NCBI GenBank assembly: GCA_964036045.1
Contig: OZ038378.1
Coordinates: forward strand, 165,516,549 to 165,580,548
Length of the DNA stretch: 64,000 bases
Reading direction: 5' to 3'
Source: Eutreptiella sp. 'Long Island Sound 2002'
Taxonomy: Eukaryota > Euglenozoa > Euglenophyceae > Eutreptiales > Eutreptiaceae
In this document: positions 1-13,100 of the stretch, in pieces
How the letters are laid out: every line of letters starts with the position of its first letter
How positions within the stretch are numbered: position 1 is the first letter of the stretch
Translations under genes and position numbers: made by a program
Notes under the pieces: generated by a model
Database searches by the model: none
Seen by the model: the letters and a program-made list of their open reading frames with translations, nothing else
What the model was told of the DNA's origin: nothing

Positions 1-846
1 CTAGGCCCCATATGCGGACAGCATCACGCCGCTCCACGGACCACTAATCCTCCCGTTGGCGTGGGTTGGGGGGTCCGGAAAGTGGGGGCTGTTGGCGCGC
101 AGCCCTACCCACAACACACACACCCCCCCCCCCGGGGCATCAAATGGATAAGCACCCACAAAGGTCTCGAGGTAGCGCCCCCGACGGTGTTCAGTGCTCT
201 CCCGTTCCAACACAGCCACGGCCAAAGACGGAGCCGGGCTGCCTCCTCCGTCTCCCCAGACCTGCCAGGCACTGGGGGCAGATAGCACTCAGGCCGCGAG
301 GCCCCCGGGGCCACACAAGGGGCCATGGGCCGGCGGTAACTTTCGAAAACGTGGGGGAGGGGGCGCCGCCACGCCGCTAAGCCGGTCCTTCGAGGGGGGG
401 GGGGGGTCCCCCACGTTCGGAGCCACCGCCCCTACCGCCACCACCCTCTCCGTCCGGCCCCTGGCCGTACCCCACCCAACCGCCAGACATGAGCGCCCCA
501 CGCACCCTCCAACCGCCAGCGACCGCTTTGGCACCAGCAGCGCTCATCAACTGCCGCCGGTTGACCACCAACCGCCGTAACGTCCCCAGGAAATGAGAAA
601 CAGACTGACGCTCTCCTGAAAAAAAAAAACACCGAAGGAAGCGGCGTGGCGGTTCTCAAGGGGCTCTCGACGACCGGCGCGGGCCACGAAGGCCCGTCCT
701 TCAAAGCCAACCGCTGTCACTCAATCATCAGCGTGATCCACTGCGTTCGGGTGACCGCCAGCCTGTCGCTGATCAACAGAACCCGAGGGTTGGTCGCAGG
801 GGAGGGCACCCCCACAATGACGCGAATGTCGCGGGCGCTTTCGGCT
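1..846. other. 3' flank of the acyltransferase gene; no gene seen
   Basis: GC-rich sequence with poly-C and poly-G runs (near 125-133 and 397-407) and an A-run near 619. No frame here resembles a known domain. It lies directly downstream of the minus-strand acyltransferase stop at 847-849 and probably contains its 3' UTR. I see no reliable polyadenylation signal. Confidence 0.5.
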
Positions 847-1167
847 CTAAGCCGCCGCGTCCGCCGCTGCGGCGCCCGCGCCCTCCGCGAAGGCCAGCCC
901 CTCCCTCAACGGGCTCCTCTTCACGGCCGACCCCGTCGCGTCGTCCGCAATGTCCGGCGCAGGGTCGCCCGCGGGCCGCTCAGACCCCAGCCCCTCGGGG
1001 CCGCTGCACTCGGCCAGCGTCTCGGTGGACGCGCACTCCATCGCCATCGGCTCGCTGGTGTTCAGGACGGCGGGATCCGCGGGGTCCGCGGCATCGGGTT
1101 TGGGCTCGGCGACAAGGACCGCGGCGCCCTTGTCCGTGAACTTGAGCGTGTAGCGCGTCGAGAACAC
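847..1167 (-). CDS. GPCAT exon 8 (last coding exon)
   Basis: Acceptor TTTCAG at 1168-1173, then [10 protein letters not shown], continuing the WNGANYYIE of exon 7 as family members do (YYIEVFS.RY). It gives 106 residues and stops at 847-849. After the conserved start it is a low-complexity Ala/Pro/Asp/Glu-rich cytosolic tail with no recognisable domain. This tail is longer than in yeast or plants. Confidence 0.8.
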   Translation of the reverse strand: MFSTRYTLKFTDKGAAVLVAEPKPDAADPADPAVLNTSEPMAMECASTETLAECSGPEGLGSERPAGDPAPDIADDATGSAVKRSPLREGLAFAEGAGAAAADAAA

Positions 1168-4100
1168 CTGAAAGCGCGTGCGACGTGCGGGTCGCGGGTG
1201 CATTCACGACGGAGGGCAGGGCCATGGGCACCAGGCGAACGGGCGGCCGAAATGGGGGAGACGACGGAATCGATACCGGCATCAGAACAGAACCGGGGCC
1301 GGCCCGCATCGATGGCCCACGTCGACGCACCTCCGGCAGATAACGGGGGGGCGGTCGCGCGGCAGACACAAAAAGCCCCGGTGTCCGTTCGACACAGCCC
1401 CGCGTTTGAAGGATCACCGGCGGCGGTCGAAGGGCATTTTGTGGCATTCGGACGCCGGAGGACGTCCCGCCGACGCACCCGCGGCGGGGCGTGTCTTCTT
1501 CGGAAATGTTCTGAGGCCGTGACGTTGGCTCCGGACGCCCGCCGAGAGCCTCCGGACTCGAATCAGGGGCTATGGGGGCGGAGGACATGTGATCTGCCCT
1601 CGCGATCGACCGGAGGCCCTCGGCAGTAGAAGGGCCAATGATGAGGGCGGTCGTCCACTCGGAGGTCCTGCTGTGGTCTGCGGGTCTGTGTACTGCCGTC
1701 CAGGCCACGCAATACATAATACCGGTCGGTGGCCCCCTATCGCCCCCCCCGCCCCCCCGGAGCCATGCCCCCGCCCCCCCCTCCTCCCTTGGGAGCTCTA
1801 GGCGTGGGTGCACAGCCGCGCAGCCGATTGGGCGCACGCCAGAAGGCACCGCCCCCCCGCGCCCGCGCGACCGATGGCCTTCACCCTCAACGTTCGGGGA
1901 CACGGAGGAGGCGGATCGGCATTTGCGCTCCTGTCTGCAGTCATTTGGGGGGGCACAGAGCAGAGATGTGTTGGAAGTGGGGGAGGGGGATCTGAAGGGG
2001 CGGGGGGTGGGGGGGGTTGGCTGGAACAACCCTCCGCCCAGGGTCCCCCTATGGTCCCCGCCAAAGGCGGGCCAAAAAAAATTAAGCGTAAATCCTCTTG
2101 GCGCCGAGGGCGCCGAAGCAAAATTTTGGCTGTCAGCCCCAAAAATTGGAAGGGGAGGGAGAGGGGGACGGGGTCCCAGGGGGGGGGGGGGGGACCCCTC
2201 CTGCTGCAGTGTACGGCCGTCCTAATACATCACCGGGTATCCCCTCCCCCCGCCCCCCGCCCCCGTCCTCCATTGCACGCCACCCGGGCCCACAGCGCCG
2301 CACACGATACCTCGATGTAGTAATTGGCGCCGTTCCACACGCAAACGCAGAGCGCGAACCACATCATCAGCGCATTGGCCCAGTGGTAGTCGAAGCTCAG
2401 CTTCGCCGGAAGGAAAGTGCCGGCGGTGTACAGCAGCTGCACGGTCCAAAAGATGACCTGCCAAAGACCGTGTCGTGCGTCAGATGTCAGTCGGGGACAG
2501 CCTCCACAACCGACGGTACATGCCACAAGTCTTTTTGGGCTGGCCGTGCCCGCCCTGTGTGACATTCCGTCTGATTGTTGTTTCTTTACGGGGCCCTGGA
2601 CAGTCACCCGTTCTTCCCTTCGCATGTTGCGTCGGGTCGCTGCTTTCTGTCGGCTGCTGCGGCCGGTGCTCTTGCTGGTGTCGTTTCCGCGTTCGCGGAG
2701 CCCAGTATTTGGCGTATTGAGGATGTGCTGGATGTTGCCGGGGTCGTTTGACTGTTTTTGCTGTCCACGCGCCTCTGTCCACATGCCGTGCCCCCCCCCC
2801 CCCTCCGCATCACACCCCCACCTTGCCAAGGGGTGGGCTACAGCCAGGCCACCCCAGGGGGCCGGGGTCGTACCTCCGGCCCCCACCCCGGCACGAGGAC
2901 AATGTATATCTCCCGCCAGACCCCCCCCCCCCGCGGGCAGGGGCCCGAGTCAGAGCGCGCTGGATTTCATCCACGGTCTGCCTAAGTTTGGTGGTTATGA
3001 CAGTTGTCTGGTTGTCACGTGTGGTCTGACCCGTTTCACCCGCGCGTTCCACTGCAACAAAAAGATCAAAGGAGAACAGACTGTGAAAATTTTGGTCGAA
3101 CAATGGTTCGAGCACTATGGGACACCTAAGGAGGTGCACTCAGACAAACATGTACGCATCGGGAGTGACACCGGATGGTACAAGTGAGTACTTGACGCCC
3201 TGAACGTCCATGTGACCACAGGTGTGCCCTACACTCATACTTCTAACCCTCTATGCGAGAGACAGAACCGTGTGGTGGAGCAGAACCTGAGGATTCTGAT
3301 GAAACAAGAACGTACTAAGGGTTGGGTACGCTTGTTACCCTGGGCTGTCCTAACCATGAACTCTCAGGGGAGTTCCTCAACTGGCTATACCCCCCACGAA
3401 CTATTCCATGGGGGGCGTCCTGTGTGGTTTTTCAAAACCCCTTTCCCCGAGGACTACAAGAGCCCCGTAGGGGATTGGCTGGAACACAGGCAGGACCTGG
3501 CTAACCTAGCTAGAGCTAACCTGAAACACGTTCGAGAACATGAGCTAACCAGGCGTAACCGCACGAGACGTCCTGCCAGTTTCAAGGTAGGAGACCTGGT
3601 GCTGGTACACCACTCGCGATTGCCCACTTGGCCCCGCAACTGTTTGCAGGACCCTTTCTTTGGGCCTTGCCGCATTACAAAGATAAATGGATCCAGGATC
3701 CATGTGAGGTGCAGTCCCCACCTAGCTGGAGAGCTGCTGTGTGCACCTAAACAGCTGAGACATTACCACTCTCCTGACGAACTGTCTTGGGATGAGTGGC
3801 GTCTGTCTGACAGAGAGGTCGAGCGTATCGACTTGGAGAACGCTGCCAACCCTGAGGAGGCAGACGAACTCGAAGAAATGACTGCCGATGAGATGGCAGT
3901 CGTTGGCTACTACGTGGTTGCAGGTATTGCACGCCACGAGTATAAACAGGGCTGGAAATTCCTTACCCTGTGGGATGGCTATGGGCTATCTGAGGCAACC
4001 TGGGAGCCCATGTCAGCCTTTATACAGCCAGATGGGAGTATCATCCCATCTTTTGTTCCTACCTCGTTGAGAACAACGAGGGTCAGCTACTAACCCGCGC

Positions 4101-7100
4101 TGAGACCCTGTCCCAGCGTAAGAAGAAAAACTAATCTCTCCTTGTGCCTATCTATTTATTGTTCCTAACCGAACTTAGGAGGTTGCAAGCTTCAGGAGGC
4201 GGTGGTACTTCCCTGACATCCCCTCCTCCCGTTGGGAGTCTCCTTCGGGCCACTCCTGCAGGAGTATAGGCTCCCCCCGGAGGTACACTCCCCCCTCACC
4301 GAGGAAAGCAACACTGGGGATCATCGGAATACCACCAGGCCGCTTATCTTGTTTGCAGCCCAATGGTCGGTGAGTCCTACTGCCCGAGCCTCCCACCATA
4401 CATTAATCTGCACGGTGTAGTACCAAGAACGCGCCCACACGCTGGACTAGGTACCCATGGGGTCGGATCAGTCCGAGGTTCCCCCCTCCATACGACCACC
4501 CCAACCGAGGGTCACCTGAACACGCCGGCCTACGTGAACAGATTCCGTCCCTTCGGAACTCACAGTTGAGGCCCTTTACTCGCAACCCCCTCTGTTACCT
4601 ACCCTCCCAGGGGCGGTGAGCACTCTTGTGCCGATAGCTGGGCCTACTCAGTGTGTGCTAGGACAGGTTCAGCATCATGCGGCGTGCATCCGCCGTGGCA
4701 CCAAGACGGGGCTGTTCTGAGAGTCCTGGGGGGAAGGGGAGTTTCAAAACAAAAGCCGCACTCAACAACAGATCTTCAGAAAAAGAGGGAAAGGGGGATG
4801 CCCCAATGTTGCCCCTCTGTGAAAGATCTTCAACTTCCCAGGGGAAGGTATATCAAGGGGTGTGCCAGGGGGGGGGGGGGTGCAAGAGGAAGGGGGGGTC
4901 CCCCCCCAGCCCCCCTCCCCCTAGAGAGGACGAATCACAAAGCACAAAATTGGGTCCATCAACAACGGGCCTAAAGGGGGTTAGAGAGGGGGGGGCGGGG
5001 GGGTCCCTGATACTCCAGCATAGACCGCTTCACCTGATCCCAATGATGCGCTGATTATTTTGTGGGATGTATCACGGGGGAATATTTTTAGAAAAAAATG
5101 CCCCCGTGGCCGCTTGCCGACGCACTGTTTAAGCGTAACCGTTCCTCAAGCAGCCCTCTTCTGAGGACCTGCGGTAATTTGTAATTTGATGTCACAGGGG
5201 GGCACTTTTGCACGCACATGCAAGCCGGTAATTTACGGGGGTTTACACTCGTTTTGGCCCCCAGCCACCAGGTTGTGTAAATGGGTGTAAATTTTTCCCC
5301 AAACGGCGTAAATTCCCAAGAAAAGTGGCGTAAATTCCCAAGAAAAGTGGCGTAAATTCCCAAGAAATGGTGTAAATTAGTAGAACGGACGGTGTCACTC
5401 AACAGCTCAACCAAACTCAAAAACTCAAAATAGAGAAACTCAATGTTTTGAAGGTTGGTTGCTTCGGCGCACGGAGGAGGCTGACCAAGTCAGAAGTTGT
5501 TCCTACCATGACATTTGCCCCATCCGTGCAAAGCCAAACAAGCCGACGGACCCAAACCTCCAATGCTGCCTTGTAGGCTCTCAGAATTGACTTTGCGCCC
5601 CCCCCCCCCCTCCAATGGTTGAAGTGAAAAAAAGTGTGTCACTACATGATTGGGGAGGGGATATCGGACATACAGCATCTCTTCTTTCTTTGTTGACCGA
5701 TCGGTGCAACTGTCCGAAGTGAGAGCAAAATATGGGGCTTGGAAGAGGGGTTTGGCCTCCTCCGTGCGCACATCGGCAGCAACATGCTCCCGAATTTCAA
5801 TGGCGGACGGATGGCATCGATGTGTCTTGATGATGCTTGCACCATTCAGTTCCCCGGCCTCAGCGTCCCCAGCCACATCACGAAGCATACCGCGCCGTTT
5901 CACGGCATGATACACAAGGCGGAAGAGCGCCCGAATAGCTTGCCTTGTCTCAAGCGGGAGGGTGTGAGTCACCTTCCTCACCTTACCAGCAGAATTCCAG
6001 AGAGCCAAAGAAACAGCATGGCAGCCAGATTGTTGATGCTTTTTAATCTTGTCCCATTTGCAATTCTCAATTCCCGAAATCCACTCAGGGTGGGCTCCGA
6101 GCTGGGGGTAGGTACGGCATGCCGCACAATGCATCATGCCATCTTCGTATTTAAGCCAAGGGCGGCTAGACTGCCACGAAGTGTGGAATGGACGCTGCTC
6201 TCTACGGGGTTCTGCGACCTGCTCAGGTGGGGCCGAGCACAAGAGAGGCAAGCACCATCATTAATGCACGTGACATGCACATAGCAGTTACATCGCATGC
6301 ACTGTTGAGTGTCAGTGTCCCCTGGAGGCTTGGCACACCCCCGACATGCACATGCGAAACACCATCGATGATCTCCCGACTCGCCCTCCTCATCCACCTC
6401 CACCTGTCCAGTGTTTCCCTTCACAACAACGAAGCACTGCTCATGCACCCCCCGTTGACACTGGGAGCATGCAGCAGTGACCCCGCATAGCCGGCCGCGG
6501 CAACTCGCACAGTACGATGAGCTGAGGACGTCAACGTACGAGGCGACCGATGGGGTGTAGGCTGTCGTTCGCGCGGGCTTGGGTGGTGCCTTGGGGGCTT
6601 CAACCGAGAACTCGAAACCATTGCGCACTTTCGAATTCTTCGCTGCACGCTCAATCTGCACTTGCTACAAATTTGAGGGGGCACCTTCGGACTTGATGTA
6701 GCGGAGCGCGGCTGCCGGAGTAGCAAAGTGTTGCCACACGGCATCACCGCCTTGCTTCCGCACCCACATTTACATGACAAAGCTAGAACAGCGTGAACAA
6801 AAGGAAAGCAAGGAAAGAAAGAAAGCCCCTAAATGCCTCCTTCTCGAGCCGGGGAAAAGCTCGAGGCAGGGATCTTCAAGCCCCTGAATGCCTCCTTCTC
6901 GAGCCGGGGTAAAGCTCGAGGCAAGGATCTTCACTCGTCTTGCCTGATTCGGTCTAGTGTTCTCTAGCATAGGAAACGGGCATCAACAAAGTTTGCACTT
7001 GACAAAGGACACAAATGTTGTTCACAAATATTGCTAAGTGCAGGGAATGGCACGCAAAGCACGAGAAAGCAAAGGAAGAAAGAAAGCCCCTGGATGCCTC

Positions 7101-10100
7101 CTTCCCGAGCCGGGGTAAAGCTCGAGGCTGGGATCTTCACTTGTCTAGCCGCATTCGGCCTAGTGTTCTCTTGCATAGGAGACAGGCATCAACAATGTTT
7201 GCAGACGACAATTGACACAAGTCTTGTTCACAAATATTTGTAAAGACACGGAATGGCACGCAAAGCACGTGAGAGCAAAGAAAGAGAGGATGCCCCTAAA
7301 TGCCTCCTTCTCCAGCCGGAGAAAGGCTCGAGGTAGGGATCTTCACTCGTCTTGCCGGTCTGGGTAAATTGGCTACACAGCCCCAGCAGACTCTGCCACA
7401 GGGAAGGGGCATTTACACAATTTACATTCCAAAATGGACAACAATCTAGCTCACAAATATTTGCAACTGCCAGCAATGGCAAGGAAATCATGTAAAACCC
7501 CTAATTTACGCCGAATTTAGAAAAATTTACGGGAATTTACGCCACTTTTCGAGGAATTTACAAAAATTTACGTAAATTTACAGCGTAAATTGCTCCGGCC
7601 TCCGGCTCCACCCCCATTTGTTACCGGCTTGCGCACATGGTGCTCCGGGGGGGCTGCACATTGATCCGTTGACACCATCACTCCCGACAGAAGAAAGACT
7701 GTGGCCTCGGGTCAATGTGCAAAGTGTGGCACATCCATTCTGTGGCACATGCATGCTGATGGCATTCATGCCGCAAGCATGCTGTAGGGCACGCTGCAAG
7801 GGAGTACCTCCCACAGCCTTCAAGACTGCCCCTGCCCTCCCCCCACCCGCACCAAACCAATTACGTCGATAATCTTTCCAACGCTGCGGTATATCTGGCT
7901 GTTGAAATTCAACCTGCTATTGGAGATGGGGCTAGTGTTCCACCTTCGGTTGCGAAGGTTCAACCTGCTGCCATTGATGCTGCAGTTGCTGCTGCTGATA
8001 AATGTCACATTCCGAAAAAGAAGATACCGCGGTTTGTAAAACTGGGAGCGCTGAAGGCAAGAAAAGGAGTTGGGAACACACACTTCCCAGCTGTACTGGT
8101 GTGAAGAAGAGGAGGCCCCTCTTGTCTTTCACAGCAAGTGGGAGAAAACTGAACATGGGCAGGAGTAGGCAGACACGGGCAAGAATCTTACACAAGCACA
8201 ACAACGCATTTGACTCACTCAATATTGTGCACGAGCCCGAAGCCGTACTTTGCAGAGTGTGGAACCCGAAAGTTCTTTCACCAAACTGTCTGTGTAGCCT
8301 AACGAAGATGGTTTTCACATGCAACTTGTGCCTGAATATAGGTATGACACCACCAGACATTCGATGATATTCGTCAACGCTCCCAAGCCTCCAGCCTGTC
8401 GGCCCTCCTGCCAAGAAGCAAAGGAAAGAAAGGCACCGTGGCGTTAGTAGTTTCTATGCCGCAAATGCACATCTCCACGGATTTTAGAGCAGATGTTCGA
8501 ACACCGCGATTTCCTTGGTCCATAGTAGATTGTTGTGATTTGTTTGCCGTAGTGTGCCCCCAGGCGGGGGTACTTTAAGAGGGTGTGAAGGGGGGGGGGG
8601 TCTGAAGTGGGCAAGAGGGTGTGCTAAATGTATGGGGGAGGGGGCAGAGATGCATTGGAAGGGGGGGAGATGCCCCCCCCCCCCTTCCAAGGCGCCCAGC
8701 CTATGCCCAGCCGCTGTCCCCCTGACAGCAAGTGCCAGCCTCAATGGCATTTGTAACCCACAGTAACCCCGCCTCCAACCGCTTCGGCAACCTCCTCCAA
8801 CTGCCTTCCGAACCGCCTCGGGGCGCCTCCGGTGCCCCTTCCTGTCTAATGCATCCCTAGGACGGATTCACAGCACCCAGAACCACCAGCCCCCTCCCTC
8901 CCTACAGCAGGCGGTCCCCCCTCCCTACAGCAACATGCACCCCCGCCACCCAATGCCCCCCAGGGCAGAAAGAATGGAGAGGGCGGGGAAGAAACTGGGC
9001 AGGGGGAAAGGGACGAACCAAGCAGGGTAACAGGACAGGGCAGACCGCGCTTGCCGAAAACGGTACGGAGCGCAGAAGGAGGAGAAGGAAAGGGAAAACG
9101 GGAAAGAATCTTTGTGGTTGTTAGAAGCCCCTGTCAGGGAAAATTATCCTGCGGATGCACACCCCAGCGCGCACAAGTCAGTGCTGGAGTCGGCAAACCC
9201 CCGCATGGACTCGGAGTGTGCATCTGGATGCACCTCATCATTGGCACGGGCAACAGCCCGTCTCCGGGACAGCCGATCCTGGAGTAGTCAAACAGGACAA
9301 GTCATCTGGGGGCTCCGTTGACGGGACCAAAACAGGTTCGGACCCACAGAGGGTCAGAATGAGCAGTGGCGAGAGGCCAATAGGCGCCGCCAAAGGCAAA
9401 CAATCAGACACCGAGGCCTTGTGCCAACCCCCCCCCCCCCGGGGGGGGTAGGACTGTCTGCGGAAGCTTGTCCCGCTTGGCAGTGCCCTGTCGCCTCTGA
9501 GATGGCGTGGCAAGCTCAGGCGATCCTGGGTGGAAGGGGTGTGCAAACACAAGCCACGGCCGTTGTGGCCACCCTCCCCCCCCCCCCTCTGCGCGATGCG
9601 CCCAACAGGCTTTGCAGCCAGCGATCTGGCGAGGCCCTCCCACTATCTCAGGCTTGACGGCCAGCGATCTGGCGAAGCCCGCACTCACCCCTAGGCTCGA
9701 CGGCTAACGGTCTGGTGGGGCCCTCACTCACCCCCCTGATCCAAGGGGCTGCTAACTTTTTATTATTGCCTGCTAGTAGTACCTACCTGTCTACCTGCAC
9801 AATGGTGTGTATTGCAGTGCCAGTACTGTATCTCCGTGACCCCTCCCCTCCCGCCGTCTGCTACACATCTGCAAGTGCGTCACCTCACGTGACAAGGGGA
9901 ATGGGAGCCCTAAAGGTGCCCTACACAGATGGTCCTCCCCCCCCCTTGCCCCTACCCCTGCCCCGGCCCCTCTCACACCTCCCTTCCATGGCAGAGCCAG
10001 TGGGCCGTCCCACGTCTGCCCTCCTACCCTCCACCCTCCCCCGGGAGCGCCAGTGGGCGATCCCATGGTTGCACTCCACCTGCCCCTTCTCCTGCGGCGC

Positions 10101-13100
10101 CTGTGGGCGATCCCACGGCTGCAATCCACCCCCCCCTCTCCCCAAGCAGCGCTTGTGGGCGATCCCACGGCTGCACTCCTTCCCCTTCTCTCCCCCTGCG
10201 GCGCCGGTGGGCGATCCCACGGCTGCACTCCCCCCCTCCCCCGCACAACCCGCCCCATTATACCGCCGGCCGAGTGGCCAAGCGGTCGGTCAACCCCATG
10301 AGCTGCTGAGTGGCAGTCGCGGGTTCGAATCCCTTCCTTCTCCTCGTGCACAGGAAATACAGTATAGGTAGCTGTACTACACGTAACTGTATTTTGCCTG
10401 CTAGTATTACCTACCTACCTACCAGTGCAATAGTATGTATTGTATTGCCAGTGCTGCATCTCCGTGACCCCTCCCCTCCCGCCCCCCGCTGCACATCTGC
10501 AAGTGCTTCAACTCACAGAACTAGGGGAGCGGGAGCACCGACGGTGCCCCGCACAGGTGGACCTCCCTCCCCCCTGCCCCTGCCCCTGCCCCTGCCCCTC
10601 TCACCCCTCCCTTCCTTGGCTGCAGCAGTGGGCCATCCCACTGCTGCCCTCCTACCCTCCACCCTCCCCCTCGAGCGCCAGTGGGCGATCCCACCACTGC
10701 TCTCCACCTTTCCCCCCCCTCTCCTGTGGCGGTACCGAATCTCCGTGACCCCCCCCCCCCTCCCGCCCACTGCTACAAGGTGCAGTTGCTTCGCTGCACG
10801 GAACCCGGGGAGCAGGAGCCCCGTCGGTGCCCCGCGCAGGTGGTCCTCCCTCCCCCCTGCCCCCTTTGGCACTACCCCTCCCCACTACCCCTGCAACCCC
10901 AGCATGCCCCCGCCGGCAGCGCCACCAGGCCACTAGGCCGAAACGCGCGACCTCGCCAGACCACCCAAACCGTAGGCTACAAGCCCCCGCCCTTAAGCCT
11001 CTGGCCAGCCCATTATACCGCCGGCCGAGTGGCCGAGCGGTCAACCCCATGAGCTGCTGAGTGGCAGTCGCGGGTTCGAATCCCTCCTTTCCTCTCATAC
11101 CCCCATACATAGAAAATACGGTATAGGTAGCTGTACTACACGTGACTGTATTTTGCCTGCTAGTAGTACCTACCTACCTGCCTGCGCAATAGTATGTATT
11201 GTATTGCCAGTGCTGCATCTCCGTGACCTCCTCCCCTCCCGCCCCCCGTTGCACATCCGCAGGTGCTTCACCTCACGGAACCAGGGGAGCAGGAGCCCCG
11301 ACGGTGCCCTGCACAGGTGGTCCTCCCTCCCCCCTGCCCCTGCCCCTGCCCCTCTCACCCCTCCCTTCCTTGGCTGCAGCAGTGGGCCGTCCCACTGCTG
11401 CCCTCCTACCCTCCACCTCCCCCTGGAATGCCAATGGGCGATCCCACCACTGCTCTCCACCTTCCCCCCCTCTCCTGTGGCGCCCGTGGGCCGCCCCACG
11501 GCTGCACTCCCTCCCCCTCTCTGCCCGTGCAGCGCCAGTGGGCGTTCCCACGGCTACACTCCTCCCCTCCCCCCCACAACACAGTAATACTAAATAGATA
11601 ACTGTATTAGCTTGGGTACACTTTACTGCATTTGCCCACTGGTACTGCCTACCTTCATGATCACGCTTTAGTATGCATTGTGTTGCCCTTGCTGGTGCCA
11701 TAGGGTGCATTGTATTGCCAGTACCGAATCTCCGTGACCCCCCCCCCTCCCGCCCACTGCTACAGGGTACAGGTGCTTCGCTACACGGAACCAGGGGAGC
11801 GGGAGCCCTGGCGGTGCCCCGCACAGGTGGTCCTCCCTCCCCCCTGCCCCCTTTGGCACTACCCCTCCCCCCTACCCCTGCAACACACACCGCTCCAGCA
11901 CCAAGCCGAGTGGCTGGTCGAGTGGCCTTATGACTGCACATGCACGTCCGCACTAGGAGGCGTGTGCCCCGCTCACTGACCGACTGGCAGCTGAGTGTGT
12001 GAGGTGCGCCTTAGCCTAACTTCCCCAATGAGAGGCAATCCGTGGGCCCTTAAGGCCCTCTTCGGACCGGGAAGACAAGCCCAAAGCCCAAAGCCCGGGG
12101 GGGTAGGACCCTGGGTTAAAGGTCCTGCAATACCAAACATGGGATAGTGCAGACAGGCATTGTAGACAGTGGTATGGTGGCGGGCGAAACTCCCTCCCGC
12201 TGGTGACGGTGCCCCTGAAGATGACAGGCCACTGCTGCAGCCAGTCCAGCAACTCCCAGGGATCCAGGGCCCGTGTGGCTGCGGCCATCAAAGGCCCCCA
12301 AGCCCCCAAGCGGGGCCGAAGACCAGGCAACCGCAAAGCCAAACAAAGAGAAGGGTCTCAGTGTTGCTATGCGCAGGGGCCTTACAGTTCAAGAATGCAC
12401 CGTTGTTGAGGCGTTGAGGGATGAAGGCGTTGGCGCCAGGCACGGAAGGGCGACAGCGCGTGCAAACCGGCTGCTCTGCCACCAGTTGAAGGGCTCCGCT
12501 CAAAGGCAGCGCAGCACCTTTGTGTATCGGGCAGTGGATGGCCCACCCTTGACCCCCTACAACCGCTGGATGGAGTCCACCCGATAAACAGCCACGGGGC
12601 AGAACACAGGACCGGACATCCTCGTGTATGAGCAGGCGCTCACGAGGGCGGTATCAAACGTATGAAGAGTCCAAGGAGTGCGGGCTTTCGTTTGCGGGGG
12701 GGAGGGGGGGTTCGATACAGCCCTCTGGCCAGTCCCCCCCCCCCCACACACAAAAAGGCTCAATGGACGGGCCCCGCAAAATCCTACTGAGACTGACCCC
12801 GGGGCCCCGGAGGTGACCCGGACCCCAAATTCGGCAAAAAATGAAAATGGGATTTTTGGGGTCAGCACGTCGAGGGGGTTCAGAAAAGTTATCATTTGCC
12901 ATGTGTTTAGTGGGGGACAAAATTGACCATTTTCAATTCTCAAAAAAATTCGCCGCCTTTGGCGCCAGACTTCATAGTACCTGATTAATGGTTATGTCAA
13001 TTGAGCCCTTTTCCCGAAGCCCCCCCCCCCGTTTTCGGGGGCTCTGTCCCCCCCCCCCCCCCCCCAAGCGGAAACCCGGCGTCCCCAAAGGTTGCCCGGC

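Larger units (their letters stand above)
5220..7632 (-). mobile_element. Decayed hAT-like DNA transposon with inverted ends (about 2.4 kb)
   Basis: An identical 12-bp sequence lies inverted at both ends: GCAAGCCGGTAA at 5220-5231 and its reverse complement TTACCGGCTTGC at 7621-7632. The similarity extends a little further on both sides. Inside each end lie subterminal repeats containing GTGGCGTAAATTCC, direct on the left (5305-5380) and inverted on the right (near 7531-7560). Between them are zinc-finger and hAT-type transposase remains (5490-6661) and a tandem repeat block (6790-7490). Subterminal repeats and this protein type are usual in hAT elements. The right-hand part of the transposase (catalytic core and dimerisation domain) is missing, so the element is not autonomous. 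The outer ends and an 8-bp target duplication could not be fixed. Confidence 0.6.
9715..11950 (+). repeat. Tandem SINE/hairpin repeat cluster, four large units
   Basis: Four related units begin with CTGCTAGTAGTACCTACC-type boxes (near 9767, 10396, 11155; a degenerate one near 11640). Each continues with TGCATCTCCGTGACC-like boxes (near 9830, 10455, 11215, 10735 and 11725), a TGGTCCTCCC box, and then runs of a roughly 50-bp hairpin unit. Units 1 and 2 end in a tRNA-like head. This is a nested tandem array within an intron of the minus-strand acyltransferase gene. It has no coding potential that I trust; long frames arise from Pro/Ser/Arg-rich low complexity. Confidence 0.75.

Noticed and set aside
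646-2225. Long open frames on both strands at the left edge (for example plus 646-1629 and minus 980-2029)
   Set aside because: Low-complexity Arg/Pro/Gly translations overlapping the real last acyltransferase exon; no domain, and they vanish at stops typical of GC-rich non-coding DNA.
5300-7600. CRISPR-like array from the regularly spaced repeats
   Set aside because: Units are contiguous tandem repeats without unique spacers, in a eukaryotic transposon.
10262-11097. Two functional tRNA genes
   Set aside because: A and B boxes are good, but acceptor, anticodon and T stems do not close properly and the copies sit in a repeat; SINE heads fit better.
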